From Halopenitus salinus (GTDB lineage: Archaea > Halobacteriota > Halobacteria > Halobacteriales > Haloferacaceae): 64,000 nucleotides of DNA. The translations under genes were made by a program, and so were the position numbers. This document shows positions 18,209 through 25,767 of the stretch, in pieces (within the stretch, counting starts at the first letter, position 1; every line of letters begins with the position of its first letter). The stretch spans positions 124,001 through 188,000 of the forward strand of contig NZ_JBHSXL010000009.1 of NCBI RefSeq assembly GCF_042662125.1, read 5' to 3'. The notes under the pieces were generated by a model. That model had not been told where the DNA came from and ran no database searches. It worked only from the letters and a program-made list of their open reading frames with translations.

Positions 18209-18474
18209 AGGGCTCGTCACGGCCGGTGCCGAGCCGGCTCGGAGCGGTCGATCGTCATCGGCCGGGGCCACGTACGGTCGTCCGGCGGGTAAATCCTCCC
18301 ATCGAGCGGGCGCGTGTCCCGCCGCCGGAAGTCGCTCGACGTCGAGTCCGTGTTCCGGGGATACCGCGGGAGGGTCCCGACGTCGATCGACCCGCGAAGC
18401 GATCCGGGTCCCAGGCGATTCGCGCCCGGATCTCGAACGGTTAATCGCCACGGTCCTCGGGACGAATGGGCGGG
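18209..18474. other. gene-free upstream region of sucC
   Basis: About 265 bp of GC-rich sequence between two divergent genes. No convincing small gene is visible in any frame. The sucC promoter lies at its right edge. Confidence 0.5.
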
Positions 18475-18481
18475 ATTTAAG
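18475..18481 (+). promoter_or_regulatory. TATA box of sucCD
   Basis: ATTTAAG is centred about 26 bp before the ATG at 18504 and 32 bp before the ATG at 18510. The sucCD message is therefore probably leaderless or nearly so, which makes 18504 a real alternative start. Confidence 0.55.
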
Positions 18482-18509
18482 CGCCCGACGACCCCCTCTT
18501 CGGATGGCA

Positions 18510-19655
18510 ATGAAGCTTCACGAGTATCAGGCGAAGGATCTCTTCGCCGACGCCGGAATCCCGGTTCCGGACTCGCGGCTGGCGGAGACCGTCGAGGAGG
18601 TTCTCGACGCCGTCGAGGAGATCGGGTATCCGGCGGCCATCAAGGCACAGGTACACGTCGGCGGCCGCGGCAAGGCCGGCGGCATCAAGATCGCGGGCGA
18701 CCGCGAGGAGGCCGAGCGGTACGCCGAGGAGATCCTCGGGATGGATCTGAAGGGCTACACCGTCGACCGCGTCCTCGTCGAGTCCGGCGTCGACTTCGTC
18801 GACGAGCTATACGTCGGCGTGACGATGGACCGCGGCGCGGGCCGACCCGTCCTGATGGTCTCCACCGAGGGCGGCGTCGACATCGAGGAGGTCGCGGCCG
18901 AGACGCCCGACGCGATCGCACGCGAGCACGTCGACCCGGCGTTCGGCCTGCACCCCTACCAGGCCCGCAAGGTGGTCTACGAGGCGGGCGTCGACCGCGA
19001 CGTGGCCGGCGACGTCGCCTCGATCCTCTCGACGCTCTATGATCTCTACGAATCCAACGACGCCTCGGAGATCGAGGTGAACCCGGTGATGATCACGGGC
19101 GACCGCGACGTGGTCGCCGCCGACGCCGTGATGAACATCGACGAGGACGCGCTGTTCCGCCAGCCCGAGCTCTCGGAGCTGGCCGAGGAGTCCTACGAGG
19201 ACGACCTCGAGCGGAAGGCCGGCGAGTACGGGTTCGATTACGTCCGGCTGTCGGGCAACGTCGGCATCATCGGCAACGGTGCTGGCCTCGTGATGACGAC
19301 GCTCGACCTCGTCGACCACTACGGCGGCGAGCCCGCGAACTTCCTCGACGTCGGCGGCGGCGCGAAGGCCGAGCGCATCTCGAACGCGCTCGACATGGTG
19401 TTTTCGGACCCCAACGTCGACTCCGTCGTCTTCAACATCTTCGGCGGGATCACCCGCGGGGACGAGGTCGCAAAGGGGATCAACGAGGCGTTGAGCCAGT
19501 TCGATGAGATCCCGAAGCCCGTCGTCGTCCGCCTCGCGGGGACGAACGCCGAGGAGGGCATGGAGATCCTGAACACGGACCTCATCGAGGTCGAGGAGAC
19601 GCTGGAGGAAGCCGTCCAGCGTGCGGTCGAGAACGCCCAGGAGGTGGCCCAATGA
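18510..19655 (+). CDS. sucC: succinate--CoA ligase (ADP-forming) beta subunit
   Basis: Beta subunit of succinyl-CoA synthetase (TCA cycle), 381 residues, the usual length. It starts MKLHEYQAKDLFADAGIP and carries an ATP-grasp domain with AQVHVGGRGKAGGIK. The C-terminal CoA-ligase domain shows NVGIIGNGAGLVMTTLD and NIFGGITRGDEVA. It overlaps sucD by 4 bp (ATGA). An ATG two codons upstream (18504) is possible; 18510 follows the family start. Confidence 0.97.
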   Translation: MKLHEYQAKDLFADAGIPVPDSRLAETVEEVLDAVEEIGYPAAIKAQVHVGGRGKAGGIKIAGDREEAERYAEEILGMDLKGYTVDRVLVESGVDFVDELYVGVTMDRGAGRPVLMVSTEGGVDIEEVAAETPDAIAREHVDPAFGLHPYQARKVVYEAGVDRDVAGDVASILSTLYDLYESNDASEIEVNPVMITGDRDVVAADAVMNIDEDALFRQPELSELAEESYEDDLERKAGEYGFDYVRLSGNVGIIGNGAGLVMTTLDLVDHYGGEPANFLDVGGGAKAERISNALDMVFSDPNVDSVVFNIFGGITRGDEVAKGINEALSQFDEIPKPVVVRLAGTNAEEGMEILNTDLIEVEETLEEAVQRAVENAQEVAQ

Positions 19656-20521
19656 GCATATTCGTCGACGACGACACGCGCGTGGTGGTACAGGGCATCA
19701 CCGGCGGGGAGGGCAAGTTCCACGCCGGCCAGATGATCGACTACGGCACGAACGTCGTCGCGGGCGCGGTGCCGGGCAAGGGCGGCCAGGAGGTCGCCGG
19801 CGTCCCCGTCTACGACACCGTCGACGAGGCCGTCGAGGCCGAGGACGCCGACGCCTCGGTCATCTTCGTGCCGCCGGCGTTCGCCGCCGACGCGATCTTC
19901 GAGGCGCTCGATACGGACCTCGATCTCGCCGTGGCGATCACCGAGGGCATTCCGACCCAGGACATGGCCAAGGTGAAAAAGCGGCTCTCGGAGGTCGACA
20001 CGCGGCTGCTCGGTCCCAACTGTCCGGGCATCATCACGCCGGGCGAGGCCAAGCTGGGCATCCTGCCGGGCAACATCTTCGCGGACGGCAACGTCGGGCT
20101 CGTCTCCCGGTCCGGAACGCTCACCTACCAGGTCGTCGACAACCTCACCAACCGCGGCATCGGGCAGACGACCGCGGTCGGCATCGGCGGCGACCCGATC
20201 ATCGGGACCTCCTTCATCGACGCGCTCGAGGCGTTCGAGGCCGACGAGGAGACCGAGGCGGTCGTGATGTGCGGCGAGATCGGCGGCGAGGACGAGGAGC
20301 AGGCCGCCCGGTTCATCGGCGAGCACATGGACACGCCGGTCGCCGGCTTCATCGCCGGCCGCACCGCGCCGCCGGGCAAGCGGATGGGCCACGCGGGCGC
20401 CATCGTCTCCGGCTCCGGAACCGGCACCGCCGAGTCGAAGATCGACGCGCTCAACGCCGCGGGCGTCCCGGTCGGCGACACCCCCGAAGAGGTCGCAGAC
20501 CACATCGAGAGCTTCCTGTAA
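19652..20521 (+). CDS. sucD: succinate--CoA ligase (ADP-forming) alpha subunit
   Basis: Alpha subunit of succinyl-CoA synthetase, 289 residues. It has the CoA-binding N-terminal domain (QGITGGEGKFHAGQMIDYGT), LLGPNCPGIITPGEAK, SRSGTLTYQVVDNL and the phosphohistidine segment MGHAGAIVSG. It forms a heteromer with SucC, is translationally coupled through the ATGA overlap, and shares the upstream TATA box. Confidence 0.97.
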   Translation: MSIFVDDDTRVVVQGITGGEGKFHAGQMIDYGTNVVAGAVPGKGGQEVAGVPVYDTVDEAVEAEDADASVIFVPPAFAADAIFEALDTDLDLAVAITEGIPTQDMAKVKKRLSEVDTRLLGPNCPGIITPGEAKLGILPGNIFADGNVGLVSRSGTLTYQVVDNLTNRGIGQTTAVGIGGDPIIGTSFIDALEAFEADEETEAVVMCGEIGGEDEEQAARFIGEHMDTPVAGFIAGRTAPPGKRMGHAGAIVSGSGTGTAESKIDALNAAGVPVGDTPEEVADHIESFL

Positions 20522-20573
20522 CGCTCACCGCAACGATTCCGCCACCGGCTTTTCCGATCGTAAAACCGACCAC

Positions 20574-20840
20574 TTAGACGCCGGCGACGTCCTCGCGATA
20601 CGTCGAGAGCCGGTCGCGGGCGGTCGCTATCTCGTCGCCGTCGTCGATCTCGGCTTCGATCTCCGAAAGCGCGTTCTGGAGCCGCGCGAGCGTCCCGTGA
20701 TCGAGCGTCCGACCGGCGTCGACCGCGCTCTCGAGCCGGTCGGCGATCGACGCGAGACGATCGTCGAGTTCGCCGTCGGTTCGTTCGCGAGCCGTCTCGA
20801 TCGAGTCACGCGCCGCCGTGAGTAGGTCGGGGTCGGGCAT
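20574..20840 (-). CDS. small helical haloarchaeal protein of unknown function
   Basis: An 88-residue protein rich in Asp, Glu, Arg and Ala, predicted to be almost entirely helical with heptad-like spacing (LLTAARDSIETARER, LASIADRLESAVDAG, RLQNALSEIEAEI). It has no cysteines or membrane segments. It resembles short uncharacterised haloarchaeal coiled-coil proteins (DUF7553-like, tentative). The start MPDPDLLTAARD at 20840 is preferred over longer in-frame options. It converges with sucD. Confidence 0.7.
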   Translation of the reverse strand: MPDPDLLTAARDSIETARERTDGELDDRLASIADRLESAVDAGRTLDHGTLARLQNALSEIEAEIDDGDEIATARDRLSTYREDVAGV

Positions 20841-20916
20841 GATCCGGAGTAGAGCGTCGACCGGCAAAACGGTACGGTTCGAAGCGACGGCGGGACGACG
20901 CTGAGACGGTCGAGGC

Positions 20917-20923
20917 TTATATA
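20917..20923 (+). promoter_or_regulatory. TATA box of the CAP-domain protein gene
   Basis: TTATATA lies about 31-37 bp before the ATG at 20954. A GGAGGAG Shine-Dalgarno-like stretch is also present at 20938-20944, so start-site choice within the short leader is ambiguous. Confidence 0.5.
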
Positions 20924-20953
20924 CCGTCGGCGAGTACGGAGGAGACGACCCCA

Positions 20954-21841
20954 ATGGGACTGTCCTCGATCCTCGGCGGCGTGGTGAAACTCGGGCTCGC
21001 GTTCGCGGTGATCGTCGCCGTCGTCGGGGTCGGGGGCGTCATCGGGATCTGTTCGGCCACCGAGATGACCTGCGTCTCCGATCCGGGCCCGATCGAGACG
21101 CCGACGCCGGACGGAGCCACGACGTCGGAGGCCTCCTCGACGCCGAGCGAAGCCTCGACGTCGGACGGCGACGAGACGGGTACCGAGGCGTCACCGGGGA
21201 CGGAAGCGGCGGGCGGGACGACCCGCACCGAAACACCGGATCCGGAGCAGGACAGGATAGAGGGGCCCGATCCGCCCGCGTATCCGCCCAGAACGGACAA
21301 GCAGTGGGACGGGACGCTGGAGTTCGACGGCGACCCCGGCGAGACGATCGCGGAGGGGGACCGCTGGCGGGTCTCCTCGGAGGACGTCGAGCGGTTCCTC
21401 GCCGAGGACGTCAACGACTACCGCGAAGAGAACGGCAAGAGCCGACTGGAGTACAGCCACGCGCTGGCGAGCGTCTCCCGCGAGCACAGCGAGGACATGC
21501 ACGACAGGGACTACTTCGCCCACGAGAACCCCGACGGCGAGCGTGCGTGGGACCGATGGGGACACGGCCACTGTCGCGAGTGGTACGGCGAAAACCTCTT
21601 TCGGAGCTGGGCCAACGCGCCGCTGGAGGGGGCAGACGAGCCGCTACGCACCGCTGACGGCCTGGCTCAGCGAACCCTTCGCGGCTGGAAGAACTCCCCG
21701 CCGCACGACGAGGCGATGTTGGAGGACTCCTGGGACGCCGTCGGCTACGGGGTCTACCTCGTGTACAGCGACGACGACGACGGAAGCTACGAGATGTACG
21801 TGACGATGAACATGTGCACCTACAACGAGAACGAACGGTGA
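20954..21841 (+). CDS. secreted or membrane-anchored CAP (SCP/PR1) domain protein
   Basis: A 295-residue protein. Residues about 7-33 form one hydrophobic segment (anchor or signal peptide). A long Thr/Ser/Glu/Pro-rich linker follows (about residues 45-115), then a CAP domain. Landmarks of the CAP fold are visible: DVNDYREENGKSRLEY, REHSEDMHDRDYFAHENPDG, WYGENLF and SPPHDEAMLEDSWDAVGYG, with the His/Glu residues typical of the cavity. In archaea these proteins are extracellular with unknown function; the spacer suggests display beyond the S-layer. Confidence 0.87.
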   Translation: MGLSSILGGVVKLGLAFAVIVAVVGVGGVIGICSATEMTCVSDPGPIETPTPDGATTSEASSTPSEASTSDGDETGTEASPGTEAAGGTTRTETPDPEQDRIEGPDPPAYPPRTDKQWDGTLEFDGDPGETIAEGDRWRVSSEDVERFLAEDVNDYREENGKSRLEYSHALASVSREHSEDMHDRDYFAHENPDGERAWDRWGHGHCREWYGENLFRSWANAPLEGADEPLRTADGLAQRTLRGWKNSPPHDEAMLEDSWDAVGYGVYLVYSDDDDGSYEMYVTMNMCTYNENER

Positions 21842-21924
21842 GAACGGTCACACCGTGCGGATGAACAAAAATGAACGGGCACAGTGAGTCTTGCCTTGGG
21901 GGGATTGAGCTACCTGTAGTGCCG

Positions 21925-22302
21925 GATTCATCACCTCCGAACTCCCGCACCTCGTAGACGTTGAATTCGCGTTCCTCGTCGGCGTCGTCAGGCGTGTAGG
22001 TACGGGTTTCCTCGGTACACTTGATGATATCGACTACATCGCCCCTCGCCGAGATCGTTGGACTCGAGCAGACGATCGATCTGCTTGTTCGACCACATGC
22101 ACACGACGTCGCCGAGACCGCGAGCGATCTCGAGAACGGTCGTGTCGTAGTCACCGCAGTTGGGAGTGATCGCACGAACCTCGCCCACGACGTTCTCGTC
22201 GGGCTCGAGATCGATCCATTCGGTATCGTAATCGTCCTGTTCCTCCGTGTTGGCCTCGACGGGTTCGAGATCGTCGAAAGCCGGGGTTTTCTGGGTCGAC
22301 AT
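21925..22302 (-). pseudogene. frameshifted small acidic protein gene
   Basis: From ATG 22302 a frame reads STQKTPAFDDLEPVEANTEE, then EWIDLEPDENVVGEV and LGDVVCMWSNKQIDRLLES. At the run CCCC (22042-22045, GGGG on the coding strand) the sense passes to another frame: GDVVDIIKCTEETRTYTPDD, then EREFNVYEVREFGGDE. Removing one G restores a single frame of about 120 residues. This is either a real frameshift or a homopolymer sequencing error. The 3' end is approximate. The function is unknown; a beta-rich, OB-like virus/plasmid-type protein is possible but not shown. Confidence 0.6.
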
Positions 22303-22465
22303 CTGCAAATGGGTCAAGACGCAAAACCATAGTTAAACTCGATATGGCTCTGTGAAACTATAAATTAAAAGAAACGATGAGTATAGATGATCGTATGTCT
22401 GTCGAAGAGTGTTGTACTCCGGTAATGAAGTGTTAACTAATTCTCATTTCCGAGAAACGCATCCT
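22303..22465. other. AT-rich intergenic stretch
   Basis: I see no gene here. It contains several A/T-rich patches (for example CTATAAATTAAAAG near 22358-22371) that could serve as promoters for either neighbour. Confidence 0.4.
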
Positions 22466-22476
22466 CAAATATAAGT
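22466..22476 (+). promoter_or_regulatory. TATA box of the pilin pair
   Basis: CAAATATAAGT is followed about 26 bp downstream by the predicted transcription start near 22497-22500. This gives the first pilin a leader of about 40 nt, unusual among the mostly leaderless genes of this window. Confidence 0.5.
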
Positions 22477-22500
22477 ATCAGACCATCAACGTAGGAGTAT

Positions 22501-22528
22501 ACACACACGGTTTGTCAGAGGTGTGTGT
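22501..22528 (+). promoter_or_regulatory. inverted repeat in the pilin leader
   Basis: ACACACAC (22501-22508) and GTGTGTGT (22521-22528) are perfect inverted repeats separated by 12 nt. They lie between the predicted transcription start and the ATG at 22541. They could form an mRNA hairpin or bind a regulator. Confidence 0.5.
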
Positions 22529-22540
22529 TGTTAATCAACC

Positions 22541-22960
22541 ATGGAACTCAAAAAGATATTCAACGAGGATAGGGCTGTGAGCCCCGTTATTGGGGTAATT
22601 CTCATGGTCGCTATCACTGTGATACTGGCGGCTGTGATTGGTACATTCGTATTAGGTCTTGGAGACTCAGTGGGACAGAACGCCCCACAGGCATCATTCA
22701 GCTACGACTATAATATGTCCGCAACACCAACTGAGGTTACAGTCACTCACGAGGGCGGGGATACCATCACTAGCGACAATGCGAATTCGATTAATATCAC
22801 CGATGAAGCCGGAGGTTCCACAAACTGGGGTCTAGATATCTCAGCAGGTGATAATAAAACACATACCGGCTTTAGCGCCGGAGATGAAATCCGGGTTATC
22901 TGGACTGCACCAGACGGTTCAGCCACGCAAACGATCGGGAGCTCCACGGCACCAAACTAA
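22541..22960 (+). CDS. type IV pilin, haloarchaeal PilA type (first copy)
   Basis: A 139-residue prepilin. A short charged leader (MELKKIFNEDR) precedes the conserved hydrophobic segment AVSPVIGVILMVAITVILAA, the class III signal cleaved by the prepilin peptidase PibD, with the processing site near DR/AVSPVIG. The mature protein is a small, Thr/Asn/Ser-rich beta domain (SFSYDYNM, VTVTHEGGD, IRVIWTAPDG). The stop shares a base with the ATG of the second pilin (TAATG), so the two are co-translated. Codon use is AT-richer than in the flanks. Confidence 0.9.
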   Translation: MELKKIFNEDRAVSPVIGVILMVAITVILAAVIGTFVLGLGDSVGQNAPQASFSYDYNMSATPTEVTVTHEGGDTITSDNANSINITDEAGGSTNWGLDISAGDNKTHTGFSAGDEIRVIWTAPDGSATQTIGSSTAPN

Positions 22961-23364
22961 TGAACATTAAAAAATTACTCAACGACGATCGAGCAGTGAG
23001 CCCCGTTATCGGGGTCATACTCATGGTCGCTATCACCGTGATACTGGCGGCTGTGATTGGTACGTTTGTACTGGGGCTCGGTGATTCGATTGGAGACAAC
23101 GCGCCGCAGGCATCATTTGACTTCGACTACGGAAACACCGGCTCCGTCACGGTCACACACGAAGGAGGCGATACTCTGAACTCAGATAATTCAAATCAAG
23201 TGAACGTAACCAGTCCTAGTGGTACTGACACATGGGACCTTCCGATTAGTGCTGGATCAACCTCACCATCGGTGAGTGTCAGTAGTGGCGAAGAAGTCCG
23301 CGTGATTTGGGAATCACCAGGCGGTGGTGAATCCGCGACACTCGCCAGATCGACCGCGCCGTAA
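22960..23364 (+). CDS. type IV pilin, haloarchaeal PilA type (second copy)
   Basis: A 134-residue prepilin whose first 50 residues are nearly identical to those of the preceding gene (RAVSPVIGVILMVAITVI; GTFVLGLGDSIGDNAPQASF). The C-terminal parts share the same plan (VTVTHEGGDTLNSDN, VRVIWESPGGGES) but have diverged more. The shared hydrophobic segment is expected to mediate assembly into the same filament. The one-base overlap with the upstream pilin supports stoichiometric expression. Confidence 0.9.
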   Translation: MNIKKLLNDDRAVSPVIGVILMVAITVILAAVIGTFVLGLGDSIGDNAPQASFDFDYGNTGSVTVTHEGGDTLNSDNSNQVNVTSPSGTDTWDLPISAGSTSPSVSVSSGEEVRVIWESPGGGESATLARSTAP

Positions 23365-23397
23365 TCAACGGAATAGACAATCCATTTTTTGTAGATC

Positions 23398-24189
23398 GTG
23401 GAACCAACTGCCCAATCAGTAGCGCGTACATACTCCGATCGGGTGTACACCGATCCGTGGGAGAAAGTTCTTGACTATCGACAGGTCAAGGAATATCGGG
23501 CGAAACACCCGAACGCCGGTCGTACCAGAATCGGAAAGGCACTCGAATTGCCTCCGGGTCGAGTTCGAGCGTGGATCAACGACGGAATGCCGGATTCCGT
23601 CCACGGCATTCAAACTGCGCTCGATTACGGCTGGATCGATCCCGATCCAACTAGCGATACGGCCCAAGCGCTCATCGAGCTGCTTGCGCACGTGCTCGCT
23701 GGAGGAAGCATCAACGCCAACTTTTCACCACGTCTCACGGGTGGCAATCGGGTTGGTTTGGAAGAATTACAGCGAGCGTTCACATCCGTTGGCGTGGACT
23801 CGACGATCCAACACGAAGACGTCGAGGGACGAGCGACCGAAGTGGTCGCAGCTGATGACGGTTCAGTCCTCGGCCGGTGTCTCGTCGCGATGGGTGCAGT
23901 CCACGGATCGAAAACCGATCTAAAGACCTTCCCAGGCGTCGTTGAAGACGTTCCCGTCGACGTCCGGGCGTCGTTCGCGCGCATCTATGCACGGCATCGC
24001 GCGGTGAGCTACGAACAGAAGGATACCACCCGCATCACGGAAGATCGACCGGAAAGGTACCGTAACGACCTCCGTGATCTATTCGTCGACGTGACTGGCA
24101 AGCAAGTGACCGTGGACGACAGCGGTCTTACCCTTTCAGCAGCTGCGTCGCGATCTCTCGGGATCGGACGGATTGAGATCGATCCGTAA
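23398..24189 (+). CDS. HTH protein with degenerate LAGLIDADG-like domain
   Basis: A 263-residue protein starting with GTG. Residues about 25-80 look like a helix-turn-helix (VKEYRAKHPNAGRTRIGKAL, then VRAWINDGMPDSVHGIQTAL). Residues 96-105 read LAHVLAGGSI, which fits a LAGLIDADG motif with the catalytic Asp replaced by Gly. LGRCLVAMGAVHGSKT (about 158-173) matches the L-x-R-x-L/G-K segment of LAGLIDADG endonucleases. The layout recalls WhiA-type regulators that use an inactive homing-endonuclease fold. A DNA-binding regulatory role, perhaps for the upstream pilins 33 bp away, is inference. Confidence 0.6.
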   Translation: MEPTAQSVARTYSDRVYTDPWEKVLDYRQVKEYRAKHPNAGRTRIGKALELPPGRVRAWINDGMPDSVHGIQTALDYGWIDPDPTSDTAQALIELLAHVLAGGSINANFSPRLTGGNRVGLEELQRAFTSVGVDSTIQHEDVEGRATEVVAADDGSVLGRCLVAMGAVHGSKTDLKTFPGVVEDVPVDVRASFARIYARHRAVSYEQKDTTRITEDRPERYRNDLRDLFVDVTGKQVTVDDSGLTLSAAASRSLGIGRIEIDP

Positions 24190-24372
24190 GATGGGGACCA
24201 ATCCGACCACGATCGCAAGATCGTAACGGTCCCCGTCAAGAGGTCGCCGATCGCACTCCAAAGTGACGAGCGCCAGCTGACCACGCGGCAGGCATATCTG
24301 ACCACCGAGCTGCACCGACGAACTCGAACGAGGGATGTTTCGGCGAAAGCCACTAAACCGCAGGTTTTGGCA
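24190..24372. other. gene-free stretch
   Basis: I see no supportable gene, RNA or repeat in these 183 bp between the LAGLIDADG-like gene and the tRNA-derived repeats. Confidence 0.4.
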
Positions 24373-24394
24373 CGGGCACGGTGGGATTCGAACC
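24373..24394 (-). repeat. partial copy of the tRNA-Arg 3' end (att-like)
   Basis: Twenty-two bases (CGGGCACGGTGGGATTCGAACC) repeat exactly the 3' acceptor and T-arm of the intact tRNA at 24479-24500, in the same orientation. A displaced tRNA 3' end next to an intact tRNA is the classic footprint of site-specific integration. A second T-loop-like 12-bp palindrome GGGTTCGAACCC follows at 24433-24444. Confidence 0.75.
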
Positions 24395-24478
24395 GGATCC
24401 AGACGTGCTCGCTTCGCTGCGCGCGACTGGCAGGGTTCGAACCCCGGTGTCGTCACTCCTCGCTTTGCTCGGAGATGA

Positions 24479-24554
24479 CGGGCACGGTGGGATTCGAACC
24501 CACGACCATCGGATTAGAAGTCCGACGCTCTCATCCTGGCTGAGCTACGTGCCC
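24479..24554 (-). tRNA. tRNA-Arg (anticodon TCT)
   Basis: A 76-nt cloverleaf read on the minus strand. The acceptor GGGCACG pairs with CGTGCCC, the discriminator is G, and CCA is not encoded. The D arm is GCTC/GAGC, the anticodon stem TCGGA/TCCGA with loop CTTCTAA (anticodon TCT), and the T arm GTGGG-TTCGAAT-CCCAC. No intron is visible. It decodes AGA (and AGG by wobble) arginine codons. Confidence 0.95.
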
Positions 24555-24714
24555 TCATCCGTAGCTGTGTCCGATCGGTTAAAAGCGGTGAGGTTCGTCG
24601 CCGACGCCTCGTGAGGGTCGCCGTCGACGTTCGGAACCGATCGCAAAACGCGGATCGGGGCGGAGAGGCCGCGCTCCGCAGGCCTTAATGTCGGGCGCGG
24701 CGGACGAACCTACG

Positions 24715-25287
24715 ATGCGCGTTATCGGCACCGTCGGGCTTCCCGGCAGCGGAAAGGGGGAGGCGGCGACGGTCGCGAACGAGGAGGGGATCCCCGTCGT
24801 GGTGATGGGCGACGTGATCCGCGAGGAGTGTCGAGAACGGGGACTCGACCCCGCCGAGGACCACGGGCGGATCGCGGGTGCCCTCCGCGAGGAGGAGGGC
24901 GAGGACGCGATCGCGAAACGGACCGTGCCGCGGATCCGCGAGGCGCTCGCGGAGTCCGACGCGGACGCGGTGGTGGTCGACGGCCTCCGGTCGATGGTCG
25001 AGTTGGAACGCTTCCGTGAGGCCTTCGGCGACGACTTCACGCTCGTGTCGATCCACGCCCCCTTCGACGTTCGCGCCGACCGGCTGGCCGACCGAGGTCG
25101 CGACGCCGCCGACGAGTCGATCGAGGCGCTTCGCGAGCGCGACGAGCGCGAACTGGATCTCGGCATGGGCGAGGTGCTCGAGGCCGCCGACGTCGAGATC
25201 GACAACGTCGGCTCGCTCGCGGCGTTTCGCGAGCGGATCCGGAAGGTGCTCGGCGTGTCGGAGGGCGCCGTGGAGGGGGACCGATGA
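24715..25287 (+). CDS. UPF0200 family P-loop kinase-like protein
   Basis: A 190-residue nucleotide-binding protein with Walker A GTVGLPGSGKGEAA at the N-terminus and GDVIREECRERGL, resembling adenylate or dephospho-CoA kinases. The substrate of this archaeal family is unproven. The ATG at 24715 is preferred; a TATA-like CCTTAATG about 25-30 bp upstream agrees. It overlaps the next gene by 4 bp (ATGA), a pairing often seen in archaea. Confidence 0.86.
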   Translation: MRVIGTVGLPGSGKGEAATVANEEGIPVVVMGDVIREECRERGLDPAEDHGRIAGALREEEGEDAIAKRTVPRIREALAESDADAVVVDGLRSMVELERFREAFGDDFTLVSIHAPFDVRADRLADRGRDAADESIEALRERDERELDLGMGEVLEAADVEIDNVGSLAAFRERIRKVLGVSEGAVEGDR

Positions 25288-25712
25288 TCTACAGCATCGA
25301 CGTCCGGATCGAGGCGCCGGTTCGAGACACCGAGGTGACGGACCGGGTCGCGGACGCGGTCGAGAACGTGTTCCCGGAGGCGGACCTCGAGTTTCGAGAC
25401 GGGAGCCTCGTCGCCGAGACCCACACGCTCGATCCCTTCTCGGACGTGCTCCACGAACAGGAGATCCTCGACACCGCCCGCCGGGTGTTCCGCGACGGCG
25501 CCGACGAGGAGGGCTTCGCCTTCGCGTTGAAAAAGCAGGCCGCCTACGAGGGGGTCGTCAACTTCGCGGTCGGGTCGCCGGACGAGCTCGGCGACATCGC
25601 AGTCGACGTGACCGTTCGGGAGCCGGACGTCGACTCGTTCATCACCTACGTCGCGCCCGAGACCGAGGAGGGCGTCCCGATCGACGCCGACGCCCGCGAT
25701 CGCGGGTCGTGA
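25284..25712 (+). CDS. UPF0201 family predicted RNA-binding protein
   Basis: A 142-residue protein starting MIYSIDVRIEAPVRDTEV, with the pattern FSDVLHEQEILDTARRVFRD and FALKKQAAYEGVVNFA. It belongs to a small archaeal family predicted to bind RNA (exosome-associated by genomic context). It is translationally coupled to the UPF0200 gene. The direct function is unknown. Confidence 0.85.
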   Translation: MIYSIDVRIEAPVRDTEVTDRVADAVENVFPEADLEFRDGSLVAETHTLDPFSDVLHEQEILDTARRVFRDGADEEGFAFALKKQAAYEGVVNFAVGSPDELGDIAVDVTVREPDVDSFITYVAPETEEGVPIDADARDRGS

Positions 25713-25767
25713 CACGGACGGGTACCCACTCCACGGACGCGTTTCGCTTCTCGCTCGAGAACACGTC

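Larger units (their letters stand above)
21842..24478. other. AT-richer accessory island beside tRNA-Arg
   Basis: By eye the base composition drops clearly from the GC-rich flanks here, especially at 22320-22540 and in the pilin genes, where AT-ending codons are common. The island holds a frameshifted gene, two tandem prepilins, an HTH/LAGLIDADG-like gene, and partial tRNA sequence at its right edge next to tRNA-Arg. This pattern suggests horizontally acquired DNA integrated at the tRNA. The left border is not defined by a recognisable repeat. Confidence 0.6.

Noticed and set aside
24009..24353. Minus-strand frame between the LAGLIDADG-like gene and tRNA-Arg
   Set aside because: Ser/Arg-rich with no family resemblance and mostly antisense to the 23398-24189 gene.
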